Below, piece after piece: positions 16,784-26,830 of a stretch of DNA of 47,809 nucleotides. A program made the translations under genes and the position numbers. The DNA comes from Planctomycetota bacterium (GTDB taxonomy: Bacteria; Planctomycetota; UBA11346). Location: positions 1-47,809 of the forward strand of contig JANQLF010000253.1 in NCBI GenBank assembly GCA_028280785.1. The letters run 5' to 3'. Position 1 is the stretch's first letter, and the number at the start of each line of letters is the position of its first letter. Below the pieces are notes generated by a model, which was not told the origin of the DNA, did no database searches, and saw nothing but the letters and a program-made list of their open reading frames with translations.

Positions 16784-18601
16784 ATGACAGATCGACGCAC
16801 CGATATCCGTAATTTGGCTATCATAGCCCACGTTGACCATGGTAAGACGACCTTAGTAGATGCGATGCTTGCTCAGGGTGGGGTCTTTCATGGCAATGCC
16901 CAGGTCCAGGAATGTGTTATGGATAGTGGTGATCAGGAACGTGAGCGTGGCATCACAATCACGTCCAAGAATCTGGCCATCACCTTAGAGGGCATTCGCG
17001 TCAATGTCATCGACACGCCTGGTCACGCTGATTTTGGTGGAGAAGTTGAACGCGTTCTGCGTATGTGTGATGGTGTCCTCCTGCTGGTTGATGCCTTTGA
17101 GGGGCCAATGCCACAAACACGATTTGTGTTGAGCAAGGCCATTGAGAACAAATTGAAGCCAATCGTTGTTGTGAACAAAATCGATAAAGATGGTGCTCAG
17201 CCCGAGCAAGTCGTCGATATGGTTTTCGATCTGATGGTTGAGCTTGACGCAGAAGATTGGCAGTTGGATTTTCCGGTTTTATTTGGCAGTGGCCGCGATG
17301 GTTACATGCGTCTTGATCCAAATGACGACGGTATGGATTTAAAACCATTATTTTCGGCAATTATAGAGCACTTACCTGGGCCTCCGGTTACCAAAGATGC
17401 GCCGTTACAGTTACAGGTCAGTAACATCGATTACAATGATTTTGTCGGACGAATTGCTATTGGGCGGATTAACGCCGGTGTGATTCGTGCAGGGCAGCAA
17501 GTTGCGATAACCAAGGGCAAGGATGCGGTTTCGCGCAATGCGCGCATTTTGCAATTACATCGCTACAGTAATTTAGGCCGTGAAGAAATTAAAGAAGCCG
17601 AAGCAGGCGATATTGTTTTAGTGACGGGTATCGAGCAGATTGATATTTCTGATACTATTTGTGATGTTGAACATGTTGAAGCATTGCCACCAATTCCGAT
17701 TGATGAGCCAACCATTCGCATGACTTTTGGTGTGACGACCAGTCCATTAGGTGGTCAAGAGGGCAAGCCTTTACAAAGCCGTGACCTCGAAGCGCGATTG
17801 AAGCGTGAGGTAGAGCGCAATGTGGCGATGGTTTATGAGCCAACAGAGCGACCAGACGTGTTTGAAGTTTCAGGCCGTGGTTTATTACATTTATCGGTAT
17901 TAATTGAGACCATGCGTCGTGAGGGTGCTGAATTACAAGTTGGTCCACCACGTGTCATTTATCATGAAGAAAACGGTAAGCGTTTGGAGCCAATCGAATT
18001 GGCAGTCATTGACTGCCCCGAGGATAAATCCAGCAAAGTAATGAATTTAATGTTAGAGCGCCGCGGTGAGCTTAAGGTCATGGATGCGCGTGGTAATCTG
18101 CAGCATATGGAATTTACTATACCAAGTCGCGGTATTATTGGTCTTCGTACGTTGCTGTTGACGGCCACTCAAGGTGAGGGAACCCTGAACACCATTTTTC
18201 ATGCTTATGAAGAATATCGCGGTGACATTGAACAACGTAAGAGTGGTTCAATAATTTCTATGAGTGCAGGCGAATCCGTTGCTTATGCAATATTTCAATT
18301 GCAAGATCGCGGTGAGTTCTTTATCGGTGCTGGTGAACCCATGTATGAGGGCATGATCGTTGGTGAGCATTCTAAAGAAGCCGACATCATGGTTAACATG
18401 AATAAAGCTAAGAAATTAACCAATGTGCGTTCGTCCGGTGCTGATGAGGCGATAAAATTAACGCCACCGCGTCAAATGACCCTGGAAGAAGCCTTAGAGT
18501 ACATTGGTGCTGATGAGTTGGTTGAAGTTACTCCTGAAAAAATTCGTCTTCGCAAGGCCTTACTAAAAGAAGTCGACCGTAAACGCGCGGCACGAGTATA
18601 G
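16784..18601 (+). CDS. typA: Ribosome-associated translational GTPase BipA/TypA
   Basis: At 605 aa it is full length. G1 is [10 protein letters not shown]2 lies in [12 protein letters not shown]3 is [12 protein letters not shown] and G4 is [13 protein letters not shown]-like domains II, III and V follow, with the BipA-specific C-terminal domain ([23 protein letters not shown], then [16 protein letters not shown] and [11 protein letters not shown]). BipA binds the 70S A site and is needed for ribosome assembly and growth under stress or cold. AAAGGA lies 5 nt before the ATG. It is divergent from the transglutaminase-like gene. Confidence 0.97.
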   Translation: MTDRRTDIRNLAIIAHVDHGKTTLVDAMLAQGGVFHGNAQVQECVMDSGDQERERGITITSKNLAITLEGIRVNVIDTPGHADFGGEVERVLRMCDGVLLLVDAFEGPMPQTRFVLSKAIENKLKPIVVVNKIDKDGAQPEQVVDMVFDLMVELDAEDWQLDFPVLFGSGRDGYMRLDPNDDGMDLKPLFSAIIEHLPGPPVTKDAPLQLQVSNIDYNDFVGRIAIGRINAGVIRAGQQVAITKGKDAVSRNARILQLHRYSNLGREEIKEAEAGDIVLVTGIEQIDISDTICDVEHVEALPPIPIDEPTIRMTFGVTTSPLGGQEGKPLQSRDLEARLKREVERNVAMVYEPTERPDVFEVSGRGLLHLSVLIETMRREGAELQVGPPRVIYHEENGKRLEPIELAVIDCPEDKSSKVMNLMLERRGELKVMDARGNLQHMEFTIPSRGIIGLRTLLLTATQGEGTLNTIFHAYEEYRGDIEQRKSGSIISMSAGESVAYAIFQLQDRGEFFIGAGEPMYEGMIVGEHSKEADIMVNMNKAKKLTNVRSSGADEAIKLTPPRQMTLEEALEYIGADELVEVTPEKIRLRKALLKEVDRKRAARV

Positions 18602-18625
18602 GGTCAACAGTTAGCTAACAATTTA

Positions 18626-18653
18626 TTGTCAATCGTCGAAACACGATTATACA
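18626..18653 (+). promoter_or_regulatory. Sigma70-type promoter for the MFS transporter gene
   Basis: TTGTCA (18626-18631) and TATACA (18648-18653) are separated by 16 bp, close to the housekeeping consensus. Transcription would begin near 18660, which is the GTG candidate start of the transporter. The mRNA would then be leaderless from that GTG or have a very short leader to the ATG at 18678. Confidence 0.5.
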
Positions 18654-18659
18654 GGCAGT

Positions 18660-19916
18660 GTGGAACAAGCTGCGGTGATGAAACAGCCCGATACGCTCTC
18701 GGTGCTGACCAAATATACACAAAATAGAATGATATTGGTTGAGTTGTTTAACCAATTTTGTGTAGCGGTATTGGGTTTTGCCGCAGTAATTGCGATAAAA
18801 ACGCTCAATGCCAGTGAAGCAGAGGTGGTTATTTTAACCAATGGCTCGCAAATCGTTTTTTTATTTGCCTATATTTTAAGTGCAATGATGGCTGGTCGTT
18901 CAAAGAAGCCATTTTTAATTGCGGCTGGTTTGCTAACGCGGCTTTCTTTGCTTGCCTGTGCCTTTATTAGCGATTCGTTATGGTTTACTATCATTGTATG
19001 TATTACATTTCTTGGTTCGATCATTTATATACCAGCCATTAATGCGCTTGGTCAAAGCAACTATAGGCCCGAACACCGTGGGCGGGTTACTGGTAATGTA
19101 ACGCTGTGGTCTTTGCTTACATTTGTGTTGGTCACACTGTTTATTGGTTCGAGTCTTCAGCGTGATCCTGAATCCTATAAATGGTTATTTCCGTGCGCAG
19201 GCGTAGCCGGATTTATAGCTTATTATTTGGCAGCTCACATTCGATTTCGTAGAAAGGCAGCGCTTGGAACACGGCGATTAAGTCGATCACTCCATGATTT
19301 AAAGTGTATTCTCAAATCAAACCCAACGTTTTTAAAATTTCAATTATGCTTCTTTATTTATGGTGTAGCTTTTATGATCTGCATGCCAACGAATATATTG
19401 GTCATTACTAAAGAATTAAATATGACCTATCAAGAATACTCGATAGGGGTTATGATTTGTGGGGCGATGTGTATTGCTTTATTGTCACCATCCACTGGAC
19501 GCGTATTTGATAGGCTCGGTCCAACTACGTCTTGCGCAATTTTCTTCTGTCTTTTGGCCTTGCATCCTGCGTGTATGTACTGTGCATTAGTCTTTGAAAA
19601 TATTGGTTTAGTCTATGTTTCCTATGTTTTATTTGGTATTGCCATGGCAGGTGTAAATCAGAGTTGGCTTAACGGACCGATGTATTACGCCGGTAAGGAA
19701 GACAGCGCTGTGTATATGGGTATACATATGAGCAACGTAGGTATTCGTGCCATTTTGGGATCTGCTTTAGTGATTATAGGAAATCAAGCTGGGACCGCTG
19801 ATGGGCAGTCCCAGCTCATTCCTCACGAAACTATTTATATTGCATCGGTAATTCTTTTACTCATATCCGCGATGTGTATGTATGCGTTAAAGTCTCCACC
19901 GAGTAAACGCTTATGA
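18660..19916 (+). CDS. Major facilitator superfamily transporter
   Basis: The 418-aa protein has eleven or twelve hydrophobic helices. The first is near FNQFCVAVLGFAAVIAI, and the loop YRPEHRGRVTGN resembles the cytoplasmic MFS signature between helices two and three of one half. The start is GTG at 18660 or ATG at 18678, with no good ribosome site for either; a promoter ends just upstream. The gene overlaps the convergent PhyH gene by 6 nt. The substrate is unknown. The protein is of drug- or sugar-efflux size, and no periplasmic domain is seen. Confidence 0.82.
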   Translation: MEQAAVMKQPDTLSVLTKYTQNRMILVELFNQFCVAVLGFAAVIAIKTLNASEAEVVILTNGSQIVFLFAYILSAMMAGRSKKPFLIAAGLLTRLSLLACAFISDSLWFTIIVCITFLGSIIYIPAINALGQSNYRPEHRGRVTGNVTLWSLLTFVLVTLFIGSSLQRDPESYKWLFPCAGVAGFIAYYLAAHIRFRRKAALGTRRLSRSLHDLKCILKSNPTFLKFQLCFFIYGVAFMICMPTNILVITKELNMTYQEYSIGVMICGAMCIALLSPSTGRVFDRLGPTTSCAIFFCLLALHPACMYCALVFENIGLVYVSYVLFGIAMAGVNQSWLNGPMYYAGKEDSAVYMGIHMSNVGIRAILGSALVIIGNQAGTADGQSQLIPHETIYIASVILLLISAMCMYALKSPPSKRL

Positions 19917-20804
19917 TTCCTCATTCGTCCAATCATGAACGATACTCGTATACCCATCTAAGTAACGGTGAAATTTCTGCGGTAATCGCGCTTTAAATGC
20001 ATGTGCTGATTCCGGCCAATCCCAAGGTGCATTTATCCGTGCCCATTTAGGCTTGAAACCTACTGCGCAGGATAGGCGAATTTCATCTTCTTGGTTCATG
20101 TTTGCTGCATGATAAGTATTTGCGGCAAAGAGGATGAGGTCGCCAGGTTCAGCAAGACATTGAACCATGCCGGGCACATCAAATTTATCATACCATTCAT
20201 CATCAGGGCCATCTTCGACATTTAAGCTACGCTCACAAACAGTTGCTTTAAATCCTTTTGGTGGTTTCCAATTAGGTTTATGTGAATTTTCAATAACATA
20301 AATACCGCCATGGCTAGGCCGTGATCCGGTTAAGTAAAACCAATTTGAGAATTTATTAAGCCCTTTTACTGGCTGATTGAGGACTTCGTTAGCGTTGCGA
20401 GGTGGGGCATCTGGTCCTTGCTTGGCTTCATCGGTGTGCCAGCGAACAACACCATTTCCTGGTTTACGAGCGATGCAGGCTGAGCGACTGAAACATAATT
20501 CATCCGTACCGTGTAAATGTTCGATGAGCTCCATATATGGCTTGTTTTCCATAAGTAATAAAGCTTCTGGTGCTTCTTCGACAAAATTCATGCAGGTGCG
20601 TGAGCCCCAGGTTTCATTAAATGGAGAGTCGTTGGCAATGCGAAGGGTGGCTGTTTTTAACTGTTCAACGGTATCTTGATCTAATACCTGTTTAACAATA
20701 GCATATCCTTTGCCGAAGAGGTGTTCCTTGATTGCCTCCTTTTGCTCAAGGGTGAAATAACCGGCTTTTTGAGTACTTGAGTCCGGTGCAAGTGTGCTAG
20801 CCAT
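19911..20804 (-). CDS. Phytanoyl-CoA dioxygenase (PhyH) family Fe(II)/2-oxoglutarate oxygenase
   Basis: The 297-aa protein has the iron facial triad of the family: H123-x-D125 in RWHTDEA and distal H232 in NTYHAANMN. Arg243 in EIRLSC is placed to bind 2-oxoglutarate. These enzymes hydroxylate small metabolites; the substrate here is unknown. AAAGGACC precedes the ATG. It is divergent from an AraC-type regulator across 163 bp, an arrangement repeated many times in some PVC genomes, and is probably activated by that regulator. Confidence 0.9.
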   Translation of the reverse strand: MASTLAPDSSTQKAGYFTLEQKEAIKEHLFGKGYAIVKQVLDQDTVEQLKTATLRIANDSPFNETWGSRTCMNFVEEAPEALLLMENKPYMELIEHLHGTDELCFSRSACIARKPGNGVVRWHTDEAKQGPDAPPRNANEVLNQPVKGLNKFSNWFYLTGSRPSHGGIYVIENSHKPNWKPPKGFKATVCERSLNVEDGPDDEWYDKFDVPGMVQCLAEPGDLILFAANTYHAANMNQEDEIRLSCAVGFKPKWARINAPWDWPESAHAFKARLPQKFHRYLDGYTSIVHDWTNEES

Positions 20805-20833
20805 GGTAGGTCCTTTGTGGCTGTTGGTTGAGA

Positions 20834-20848
20834 TAAGCGCTTATTATA
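20834..20848 (-). promoter_or_regulatory. PhyH promoter -10 with adjacent palindrome
   Basis: On the minus strand a perfect TATAAT lies at 20848-20843, abutting the 10-bp palindrome TAAGCGCTTA (20834-20843). No good -35 is found 16-18 bp upstream. A strong -10 with a poor -35 is usual for activator-dependent promoters, consistent with control by the divergent AraC-type protein. The palindrome would lie at about +1, which would suit a repressor better than an activator. Confidence 0.4.
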
Positions 20849-20967
20849 GGCCGGCTTATACCAGTTCCATGGATGTGTTTGCTGAATACATGTATAAAAC
20901 TGCTATACAATTATAAAAAAACCCATATATATACTTATATATTGAAAATAAGATGTAATAAACAGCT

Positions 20968-21780
20968 ATGATAATCGGTGCAGGAATTAGTGATCATGAT
21001 AAGGACTTTCGCTTTAAGCGTGAGCCAGGATTTCCGTATTGGACATTTAGCCTAGCGCATAGTGGGAATAGTATTTTTGAGTCATTAGGACAGGAGATTA
21101 TGTCTCAACCATTTGACTTAAAATTCATAAAGCCAAACACACCTTATGCGACGCGAATTGTACCAGGTGGTGTGTCTTGGAGGGGAGATTGGCTTATTGC
21201 TGAACCTCGCGATGAGTGGCTGGAGTTTCTACATTGGCCGAGCGAATTGCCGGGAATTGGTCGTATAAATGTTGCCGGTACACAACAGCAAGAAGCAATT
21301 AAAAAAGAATTTAGAGCTGCTGTAGACATTTTTATTACTGGTGGACCTTTGGCGCAGTTAAAAGCTACGCATGCTTTGGAATCAGTTATTCTTTTGAGTA
21401 CACAATTACATGATGCACAAGGCTCTCGCTTAGATGCGCGCATTATTAAAGCCATTGAAAAGCTTTCGCAGGATTTTGATCAATATTTAGATGTCGATAT
21501 GCTGGCAGAATCCGTTGATTTATCGCCATCACGATTTGCACATTTGTTTAAATCCGAGACGGGCCAGACGCCGATGGCCTATCGTGAATCGGTTCGCTTA
21601 AATCAAGCTAAACAAATGCTCATTGGTACCAACTGGAGCGTGCAGGAAATAGCCGAAGCAGTGTTTTATGAAAGTCCATTTCATTTTTCAAAGCGTTTTA
21701 AGCAACGTTTTGGTTACTCACCGAGAAAGTTTAGACAGATGTTAAGTGAACCGGAATTTTTGGTACAATTTCAGGAATAA
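20968..21780 (+). CDS. AraC-family transcriptional regulator
   Basis: The 270-aa protein has an N-terminal cupin-like sensing domain (residues about 15-110, with PNTPYATRIVPGG) and a C-terminal double helix-turn-helix. The first HTH is LDVDMLAESVDLSPSRFAHL, the second WSVQEIAEAVFYESPFHFSK, followed by the AraC signature F-K-Q-R-F-G-Y-S-P-R-K-F-R. It is divergent from the PhyH-family oxygenase and most likely controls it and itself. The effector is unknown. Confidence 0.92.
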   Translation: MIIGAGISDHDKDFRFKREPGFPYWTFSLAHSGNSIFESLGQEIMSQPFDLKFIKPNTPYATRIVPGGVSWRGDWLIAEPRDEWLEFLHWPSELPGIGRINVAGTQQQEAIKKEFRAAVDIFITGGPLAQLKATHALESVILLSTQLHDAQGSRLDARIIKAIEKLSQDFDQYLDVDMLAESVDLSPSRFAHLFKSETGQTPMAYRESVRLNQAKQMLIGTNWSVQEIAEAVFYESPFHFSKRFKQRFGYSPRKFRQMLSEPEFLVQFQE

Positions 21781-21787
21781 TTGCTTT

Positions 21788-22258
21788 TCAACTCCAATTG
21801 AGATAGTCTGATTGCTTATTGTAAAAACCACTTCGATTTGGTCTGAATCCAACTATTTCAAAATAGGTTTTATAGATTTCATCCTTGGCTTCAGTGCTTA
21901 GATAACTGATACAGCGTTTTTGGTCATCAATGAGTGAAGTTATAATAAGTGAATCGCCACTGATTCTCACATTGTCGATTTCGTCCCATTTTAAAAATGA
22001 TTCGTCGTTATCGATATACATTTTGAGACCATCTTCATGAATCTCTATCCAATTTAATGTTTCGAAGTAAAGGAGTCCGAACAACGGGATGTAAAAGAGC
22101 GCAGCGATGGTGAATGATGCCCAAATGGAAACAACGTAATCACCAAAAATCGGATAAGATAAACAGAATGTCGTTATAGCACCAACGATGGGTATTTTTA
22201 ACATGCGTATATAAGCTTCTTTAACGCGAGGCTGGTGGCGCATAGGGCTTGAGAGCAT
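21788..22258 (-). CDS. Small membrane protein with PH-like cytoplasmic part, function unknown
   Basis: About 156 aa. Two adjacent hydrophobic helices (residues about 22-68, IVGAITTFCLSYPIFGDYVV then ASFTIAALFYIPLFGLLYF) are followed by a beta-rich tail (WIEIHEDGLKMYID, FLKWDEIDNVRISGD). The W-x-E/D-I-x-x-V element is reminiscent of bacterial PH-like domains after a pair of helices. The start is unsure: ATG at 22258 has AGGA only 1 nt away, and the next ATG is at 22243. It follows the SirB1-like gene by 17 nt. Confidence 0.65.
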   Translation of the reverse strand: MLSSPMRHQPRVKEAYIRMLKIPIVGAITTFCLSYPIFGDYVVSIWASFTIAALFYIPLFGLLYFETLNWIEIHEDGLKMYIDNDESFLKWDEIDNVRISGDSLIITSLIDDQKRCISYLSTEAKDEIYKTYFEIVGFRPNRSGFYNKQSDYLNWS

Positions 22259-22275
22259 GTCCTGTTTGGTGTGAA

Positions 22276-23064
22276 TTAGAGGGTGAACTCGTTACTGCTT
22301 GGTTTGCTGGCGCACAGGCGTAAGGCTATTGCCGCGCGTAGTGAATCGCCACGTTGATGGTAGCTATTGACTAAATTGCGTGCCATACGTTGGAGCAAAA
22401 TACGATCGGTTGCTGGTAACAAGAATTCTATGATAGCTTCTTCAGGATAACCCTGGAAATGCAGATGTAATTCATTTTCACTAATTAATCGTGCGCCATC
22501 ATAGAGATCAATATATAAATCATTGTAGCTGCCATAAACATGACCCGGGACAGCAATGGCATTGGCATTGATATCGATGCGGCGACAGATGAGCATCCAC
22601 ATAGCAGTTAAGACAATAGGAATACCACAGCGACGTTGCAAGACGTCCGGTAAATAACTGTTGCGTGGGTCATGGTAATCAATGCGATCACCGCTAAATC
22701 CGAATTCAGAAGTCAGCAGGTGCGCAACATCAATTGCAGATTCGAGATTCTTGGCATGAACTGCTAGGCCGTCGAGTGCTTCTTTGCATTCTTTAATACA
22801 ATCTCGACGAGGGTTATCCAATAACGGTAAAAGACACATGCCGGTTTCGAGGTCTTGGCATTGTGCGAATCGGCCAATTAAATCTGCTGAATCTTCCATG
22901 AGTAAAAGATCAAGTAGTGTAGGTGGCCATTGATCTTCTTGCTCGGCTAATTCCCAAACGGCGTCGCGTAGATCATGGTCCGCTTGTAGCTGTTTTACCA
23001 AGGCAGCGTTGATATCAGGATCATTGTCCTGGAGCAATTTGTAAATGGATTCTGCTTCACTCAC
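22276..23064 (-). CDS. SirB1/transglutaminase-like family protein
   Basis: The 262-aa protein matches the SirB1-type transglutaminase-like family. An all-helical N-terminal part precedes YLPDVLQRRCGIPIVLTAMW and AIAVPGHVYGSYNDLYIDLYDG, the G-I-P-I and G-H-x-Y boxes of the family. Its biochemical role is not established. The start GTG at 23064 lacks an obvious ribosome site. It lies 45 nt after metH on the same strand, so it is probably read from the same transcript. No signal peptide is present. Confidence 0.82.
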   Translation of the reverse strand: MSEAESIYKLLQDNDPDINAALVKQLQADHDLRDAVWELAEQEDQWPPTLLDLLLMEDSADLIGRFAQCQDLETGMCLLPLLDNPRRDCIKECKEALDGLAVHAKNLESAIDVAHLLTSEFGFSGDRIDYHDPRNSYLPDVLQRRCGIPIVLTAMWMLICRRIDINANAIAVPGHVYGSYNDLYIDLYDGARLISENELHLHFQGYPEEAIIEFLLPATDRILLQRMARNLVNSYHQRGDSLRAAIALRLCASKPSSNEFTL

Positions 23065-23109
23065 GACATTTTAAGTATGATTTGTCGTGAAAATGGCGCA
23101 ATCGATATT

Positions 23110-26100
23110 TTAGAGATTGAAATACTTTGCCTGCGGGTGATGCAGTACGATGCCACTGGTACTTTGTTCGGGATCTAATTGGAATTCTTCTGAAAGTTGA
23201 ATGCCAATGTCTTGCCATTGCAAAATATCCTGCAAATAGCGCTGATCTTCGAGGTTTGGACATGCTGGATAACCAAAGCTATAACGACTGCCTTGGTAAC
23301 CTTGGGTAAATAATTTTTCTAACTCGAGCGCATCATCTTGGGCGATATTGAGTTGCTGACGCATGCGTTTATGCCAATATTCAGCCAGTGCCTCGGCACT
23401 TTCAACGGAAAGACCATAAAAATACAGATAGTCTTGGTAGTTATCGCCGCCAAATAAATCCTGACAATGTTTGGAGGCAACGGCGCCCATGGTGACGCAG
23501 TGCATGCCTATGACGTCACGTGCTCCATTCTTCCATGCTGCTTCAGGAATAAATGTTTGTTCATCACCAATGGCATCTGCACCGAGGGGTCTAAAGAAAT
23601 CGCTTATGCACAAATGTTTTGATTTCTCATCCATCTGTCGCGGCAAATTAATGCGACAGTGTTCGTCGCCAGTTTTAGGGTTGAAGATGATTAAATCGTT
23701 TTTATCAGCGGCTGCCGGATAGAAGCCATAAACGACCTTTGGCTCAAGCATCTTTTCTTTAATGGCTTTTTCGGTCCACTTTGCAAAGACAGGATCGGCT
23801 TCTTCAACTACTAACTTATCATATTCTTCTTTGCTTAGGGTTTGACCTTGGCGGAATCCCCATTGACCGCGGTAGAGCGCGTTCTTGTTAATATATTGAA
23901 AAATAGTGGCTAAGTCGAGTTCACTGCCTGCGACGATACGTTTGCCCCAAAATTCAGGATTTGGAATTGATGGCGCCGCCGGTGTTTCCGATGGAACGTA
24001 CGCTTTACCAGCTTCGAGTTTTTCCTGAAGAATTTCGTATGCGGTTTTTACTTTTTTAACGCGGGCCTTTTTGTTAGTAAGCTTAAAATCTTCTTCAGGT
24101 ATTTGCTTGCAAATCTCATCCATCAGCTGCAAGCCATCAAAGGCATCAGCGGCATAATAAACCGGTGCATCTTCATGACTACGTTTTCCTGCTTGATAAG
24201 TTGAACGCAGATCATTTTCAACATAAGCACGATTTAACGCTGCACCGCCAAGAATTACAGGAACATCCCAATCACGGGCGGCCATGTAATCCAAGTTTTC
24301 TTGCATGACGACGGTGCTTTTCACCAATAAACCAGACATGCCGATAGCCTGCGGTTTATGTTCGTCGGCTGATGAAAGGATCTCTTCGACTGTTTTCTTG
24401 ATTCCAATGTTTTCAACGCGGTAACCGTTGTTTGATAAAATTATATCAACGAGGTTTTTACCGATATCGTGCACATCGCCTTTAACGGTGGCAAGTACCA
24501 TGCAGCCTTTTTCGGTGCCTTCGACTTTATCCATAAATGGTTCAAGGAAGCGAACGCAGGTTTTCATGCATTCTGCGGACTGCAAAACGAAGGGGAGTTG
24601 CATTTTGCCAGCCCCAAACAACTCGCCGACTACCTTCATGCCTTCGAGTAGAATCTTATTAATCACTTCAACAGGCGCATAGCCTTTATCCATTGCTTCT
24701 TGGAGATGGGCTTCGACACCAACTTTTTTGCCTTTAATGATGCGTTGTTGGAGCCGCTCTTCGATTTCTAAATCCATTTCGGCATCGGCGGTGTTGTCAT
24801 CTTTAGCGCTGCGATTGGAAAAACGGTCTACAAACTCAAACAACGGATCGTAGGTGCATTCACCGCTTTCATCAAAGACACGGCGATCGTAAATCAGATC
24901 ACGCGCTACTTTGAGGTCATCATCGTCAATCAAATTAACTGGTACAATTTTACCAGCATTGAGAATTGCCGATGTCATACCGCGTTGGATTGATTCATCT
25001 AAATAAACACTGTTAAGTACTTTGCGCGCAGCCATTTTAACACCAAAACTGATGTTGGATAAACCAAGGATGAAACCAACATCTGGAAAGCGTTGTTTCA
25101 CTAAATCAATGCCATCAAGGGTCCATTCACCAAGTTTACGCGTGTCTTCATCACCTTGGGTAATTGGGAAGGTGAGGAGATCGAATAAAATCGATGACCC
25201 TGGGATGCCATGTTTTTTGGTTATGCGATCGTAGATACGCGTTGCTATTTCCAATTTGCGTTCAGGCGTTTTTGCCATGCCCGCTTCTTTGTCTTCATCA
25301 ATGGTCAGAGCAACGAGGGCAGCGCCATGTTGTTTGGCTAATTCACAGACACGATCAAATTTTTCTTCACCGTCTTCAAAATTAACTGAGTTAATGATCA
25401 CGCGACCAGGTGCGTATTTCAACGCTTCCTCAAGGACATCGACCTGAGTGGTGTCGATCATCAACGGAATGGAAACTGCTTGAGAGAATCGCTTAATGGC
25501 TTCGCGCATTTCGGTTTTTTCATCACGCCCAGTCCAGGCAACCGAAACGTCAAGAACGTGAGCACCTTCGGCAACTTGTTCTTGTGCAAGGTCGACCATG
25601 CCGTCCCAGTCTAATTCAAATAACATTTCACGGAATTTTTTCGATCCGGTGGCATTGGTTCGTTCACCGACTAATAAAATACCGGTGTCTTGTTCAAGTG
25701 TACAGTGCCCTAGTAATCCAGATAAAGAAGGGCTACCAAACTTTTCGCCTCGTTTATGTCCAGCTTCTAGGCCACTGATTGCATCAGAAACGGCCTTAAT
25801 GTGTTCCGGTCCTGTTCCACAACAGCCGCCAGCCAGGTTTAAACCGTAATCATTAACAAATTTTTTATGCCATTGGGCTAATTCAGCGGGGGTAAGGTCG
25901 TAAACCTCACGGCCACCTTCATTGCGAGGTAATCCGGCATTAGGCAGACATGAAATCCAACGAGTAGCATGTTCACCTAAATAACGCAGATGCGAATCCA
26001 TTAAATCAGGACCGGTCGCACAGTTCATGCCGATAATATCGATCGGCATACTTTCTAGTGCAACCAGTGCACTCGCAATATCGGTGCCGGCGAGCATGGT

Positions 26101-26823
26101 GCCAAACGATTCGATAGTTACTTGAACCTGAACGGGTACTTCTCGTTGTTCTTGGTGCATGGCTTGTCGTGCGGCCATCACCGCGCATTTAATTTGTAAA
26201 ATATCTTGGCAGGTTTCTATTAATAAAACATCGGCGCCGCCTTTAATTAGGCCTGCTGCACCAACGACATAACTATTATACAGTGTATCCCAATCGATAT
26301 GTCCGAGTGAAATTAATTTAGTGCCGGGACCAATGGACCCTGCGACAAATCGCGGTTTATCTATTGTGGATAAATCATTGGCCACTTCGCGAGCAACAGA
26401 GGCTGCCTTAGTAGCTAATTCGTAGGCTTTATCCTGTAAACCAAATTCACTTAAGACATGTGGTAGGGCACCAAACGAATTGGTTTCAACAATATCAGCA
26501 CCTGAATTAAAATAGCGCTCGTGAATGGCTGGCATAATGTCAGGGCGGGTATTGAGCAACCATTCCGGACAGCCTTCTGTTTCAGTACCACCATAATCAT
26601 CAACAGTTAACTGATATTTGAATAATTCGGTACCGGTACCGCCATCAAACACCAATACGCGGTCACGGAGAGCGCCAAGATAAGCGAATTTTTCAGCCCG
26701 TTCATCGCGCTTATAGCCGAGATGATCGTGGACGGAGTTTCCCCAGCCTGTTCCGCGCACCTGTTGGTGGCGACAAGTTGGTCCGCATACATGCCCAATT
26801 TCACCGTGTTCTGCGTTAGCCAT
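23110..26823 (-). CDS. metH: Cobalamin-dependent methionine synthase
   Basis: At 1237 aa all four modules are present in order. The homocysteine domain (VFDGGTGTELF, zinc ligands in LAGGCCGTGPEH) is followed by the pterin domain (ERTNATGSKKF onward). Next come the cobalamin domain with the base-off motif DVHDIGKNLV and the C-terminal reactivation domain (GYPACPNLEDQ). It makes methionine from homocysteine and 5-methyltetrahydrofolate. ATG 26823 is preferred over the preceding GTG because AAGGA then has 4 nt spacing. An N-terminal extension of about 45 residues with HVCGPTCRHQ precedes the first domain and is not in the classical enzyme. The gene follows an ArsR-methyltransferase regulator and a palindromic operator. 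Confidence 0.97.
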   Translation of the reverse strand: MANAEHGEIGHVCGPTCRHQQVRGTGWGNSVHDHLGYKRDERAEKFAYLGALRDRVLVFDGGTGTELFKYQLTVDDYGGTETEGCPEWLLNTRPDIMPAIHERYFNSGADIVETNSFGALPHVLSEFGLQDKAYELATKAASVAREVANDLSTIDKPRFVAGSIGPGTKLISLGHIDWDTLYNSYVVGAAGLIKGGADVLLIETCQDILQIKCAVMAARQAMHQEQREVPVQVQVTIESFGTMLAGTDIASALVALESMPIDIIGMNCATGPDLMDSHLRYLGEHATRWISCLPNAGLPRNEGGREVYDLTPAELAQWHKKFVNDYGLNLAGGCCGTGPEHIKAVSDAISGLEAGHKRGEKFGSPSLSGLLGHCTLEQDTGILLVGERTNATGSKKFREMLFELDWDGMVDLAQEQVAEGAHVLDVSVAWTGRDEKTEMREAIKRFSQAVSIPLMIDTTQVDVLEEALKYAPGRVIINSVNFEDGEEKFDRVCELAKQHGAALVALTIDEDKEAGMAKTPERKLEIATRIYDRITKKHGIPGSSILFDLLTFPITQGDEDTRKLGEWTLDGIDLVKQRFPDVGFILGLSNISFGVKMAARKVLNSVYLDESIQRGMTSAILNAGKIVPVNLIDDDDLKVARDLIYDRRVFDESGECTYDPLFEFVDRFSNRSAKDDNTADAEMDLEIEERLQQRIIKGKKVGVEAHLQEAMDKGYAPVEVINKILLEGMKVVGELFGAGKMQLPFVLQSAECMKTCVRFLEPFMDKVEGTEKGCMVLATVKGDVHDIGKNLVDIILSNNGYRVENIGIKKTVEEILSSADEHKPQAIGMSGLLVKSTVVMQENLDYMAARDWDVPVILGGAALNRAYVENDLRSTYQAGKRSHEDAPVYYAADAFDGLQLMDEICKQIPEEDFKLTNKKARVKKVKTAYEILQEKLEAGKAYVPSETPAAPSIPNPEFWGKRIVAGSELDLATIFQYINKNALYRGQWGFRQGQTLSKEEYDKLVVEEADPVFAKWTEKAIKEKMLEPKVVYGFYPAAADKNDLIIFNPKTGDEHCRINLPRQMDEKSKHLCISDFFRPLGADAIGDEQTFIPEAAWKNGARDVIGMHCVTMGAVASKHCQDLFGGDNYQDYLYFYGLSVESAEALAEYWHKRMRQQLNIAQDDALELEKLFTQGYQGSRYSFGYPACPNLEDQRYLQDILQWQDIGIQLSEEFQLDPEQSTSGIVLHHPQAKYFNL

Positions 26824-26830
26824 CACTTCC

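Noticed and set aside
17007..17360. 117-codon minus-strand open frame inside typA
   Set aside because: It is a shadow of the strongly conserved GTPase domain coding strand.
18601..18625. Terminator after typA at GTTAGCTAAC
   Set aside because: The palindrome is only 10 bp with no loop and no T-run, so it would not work as an intrinsic terminator.
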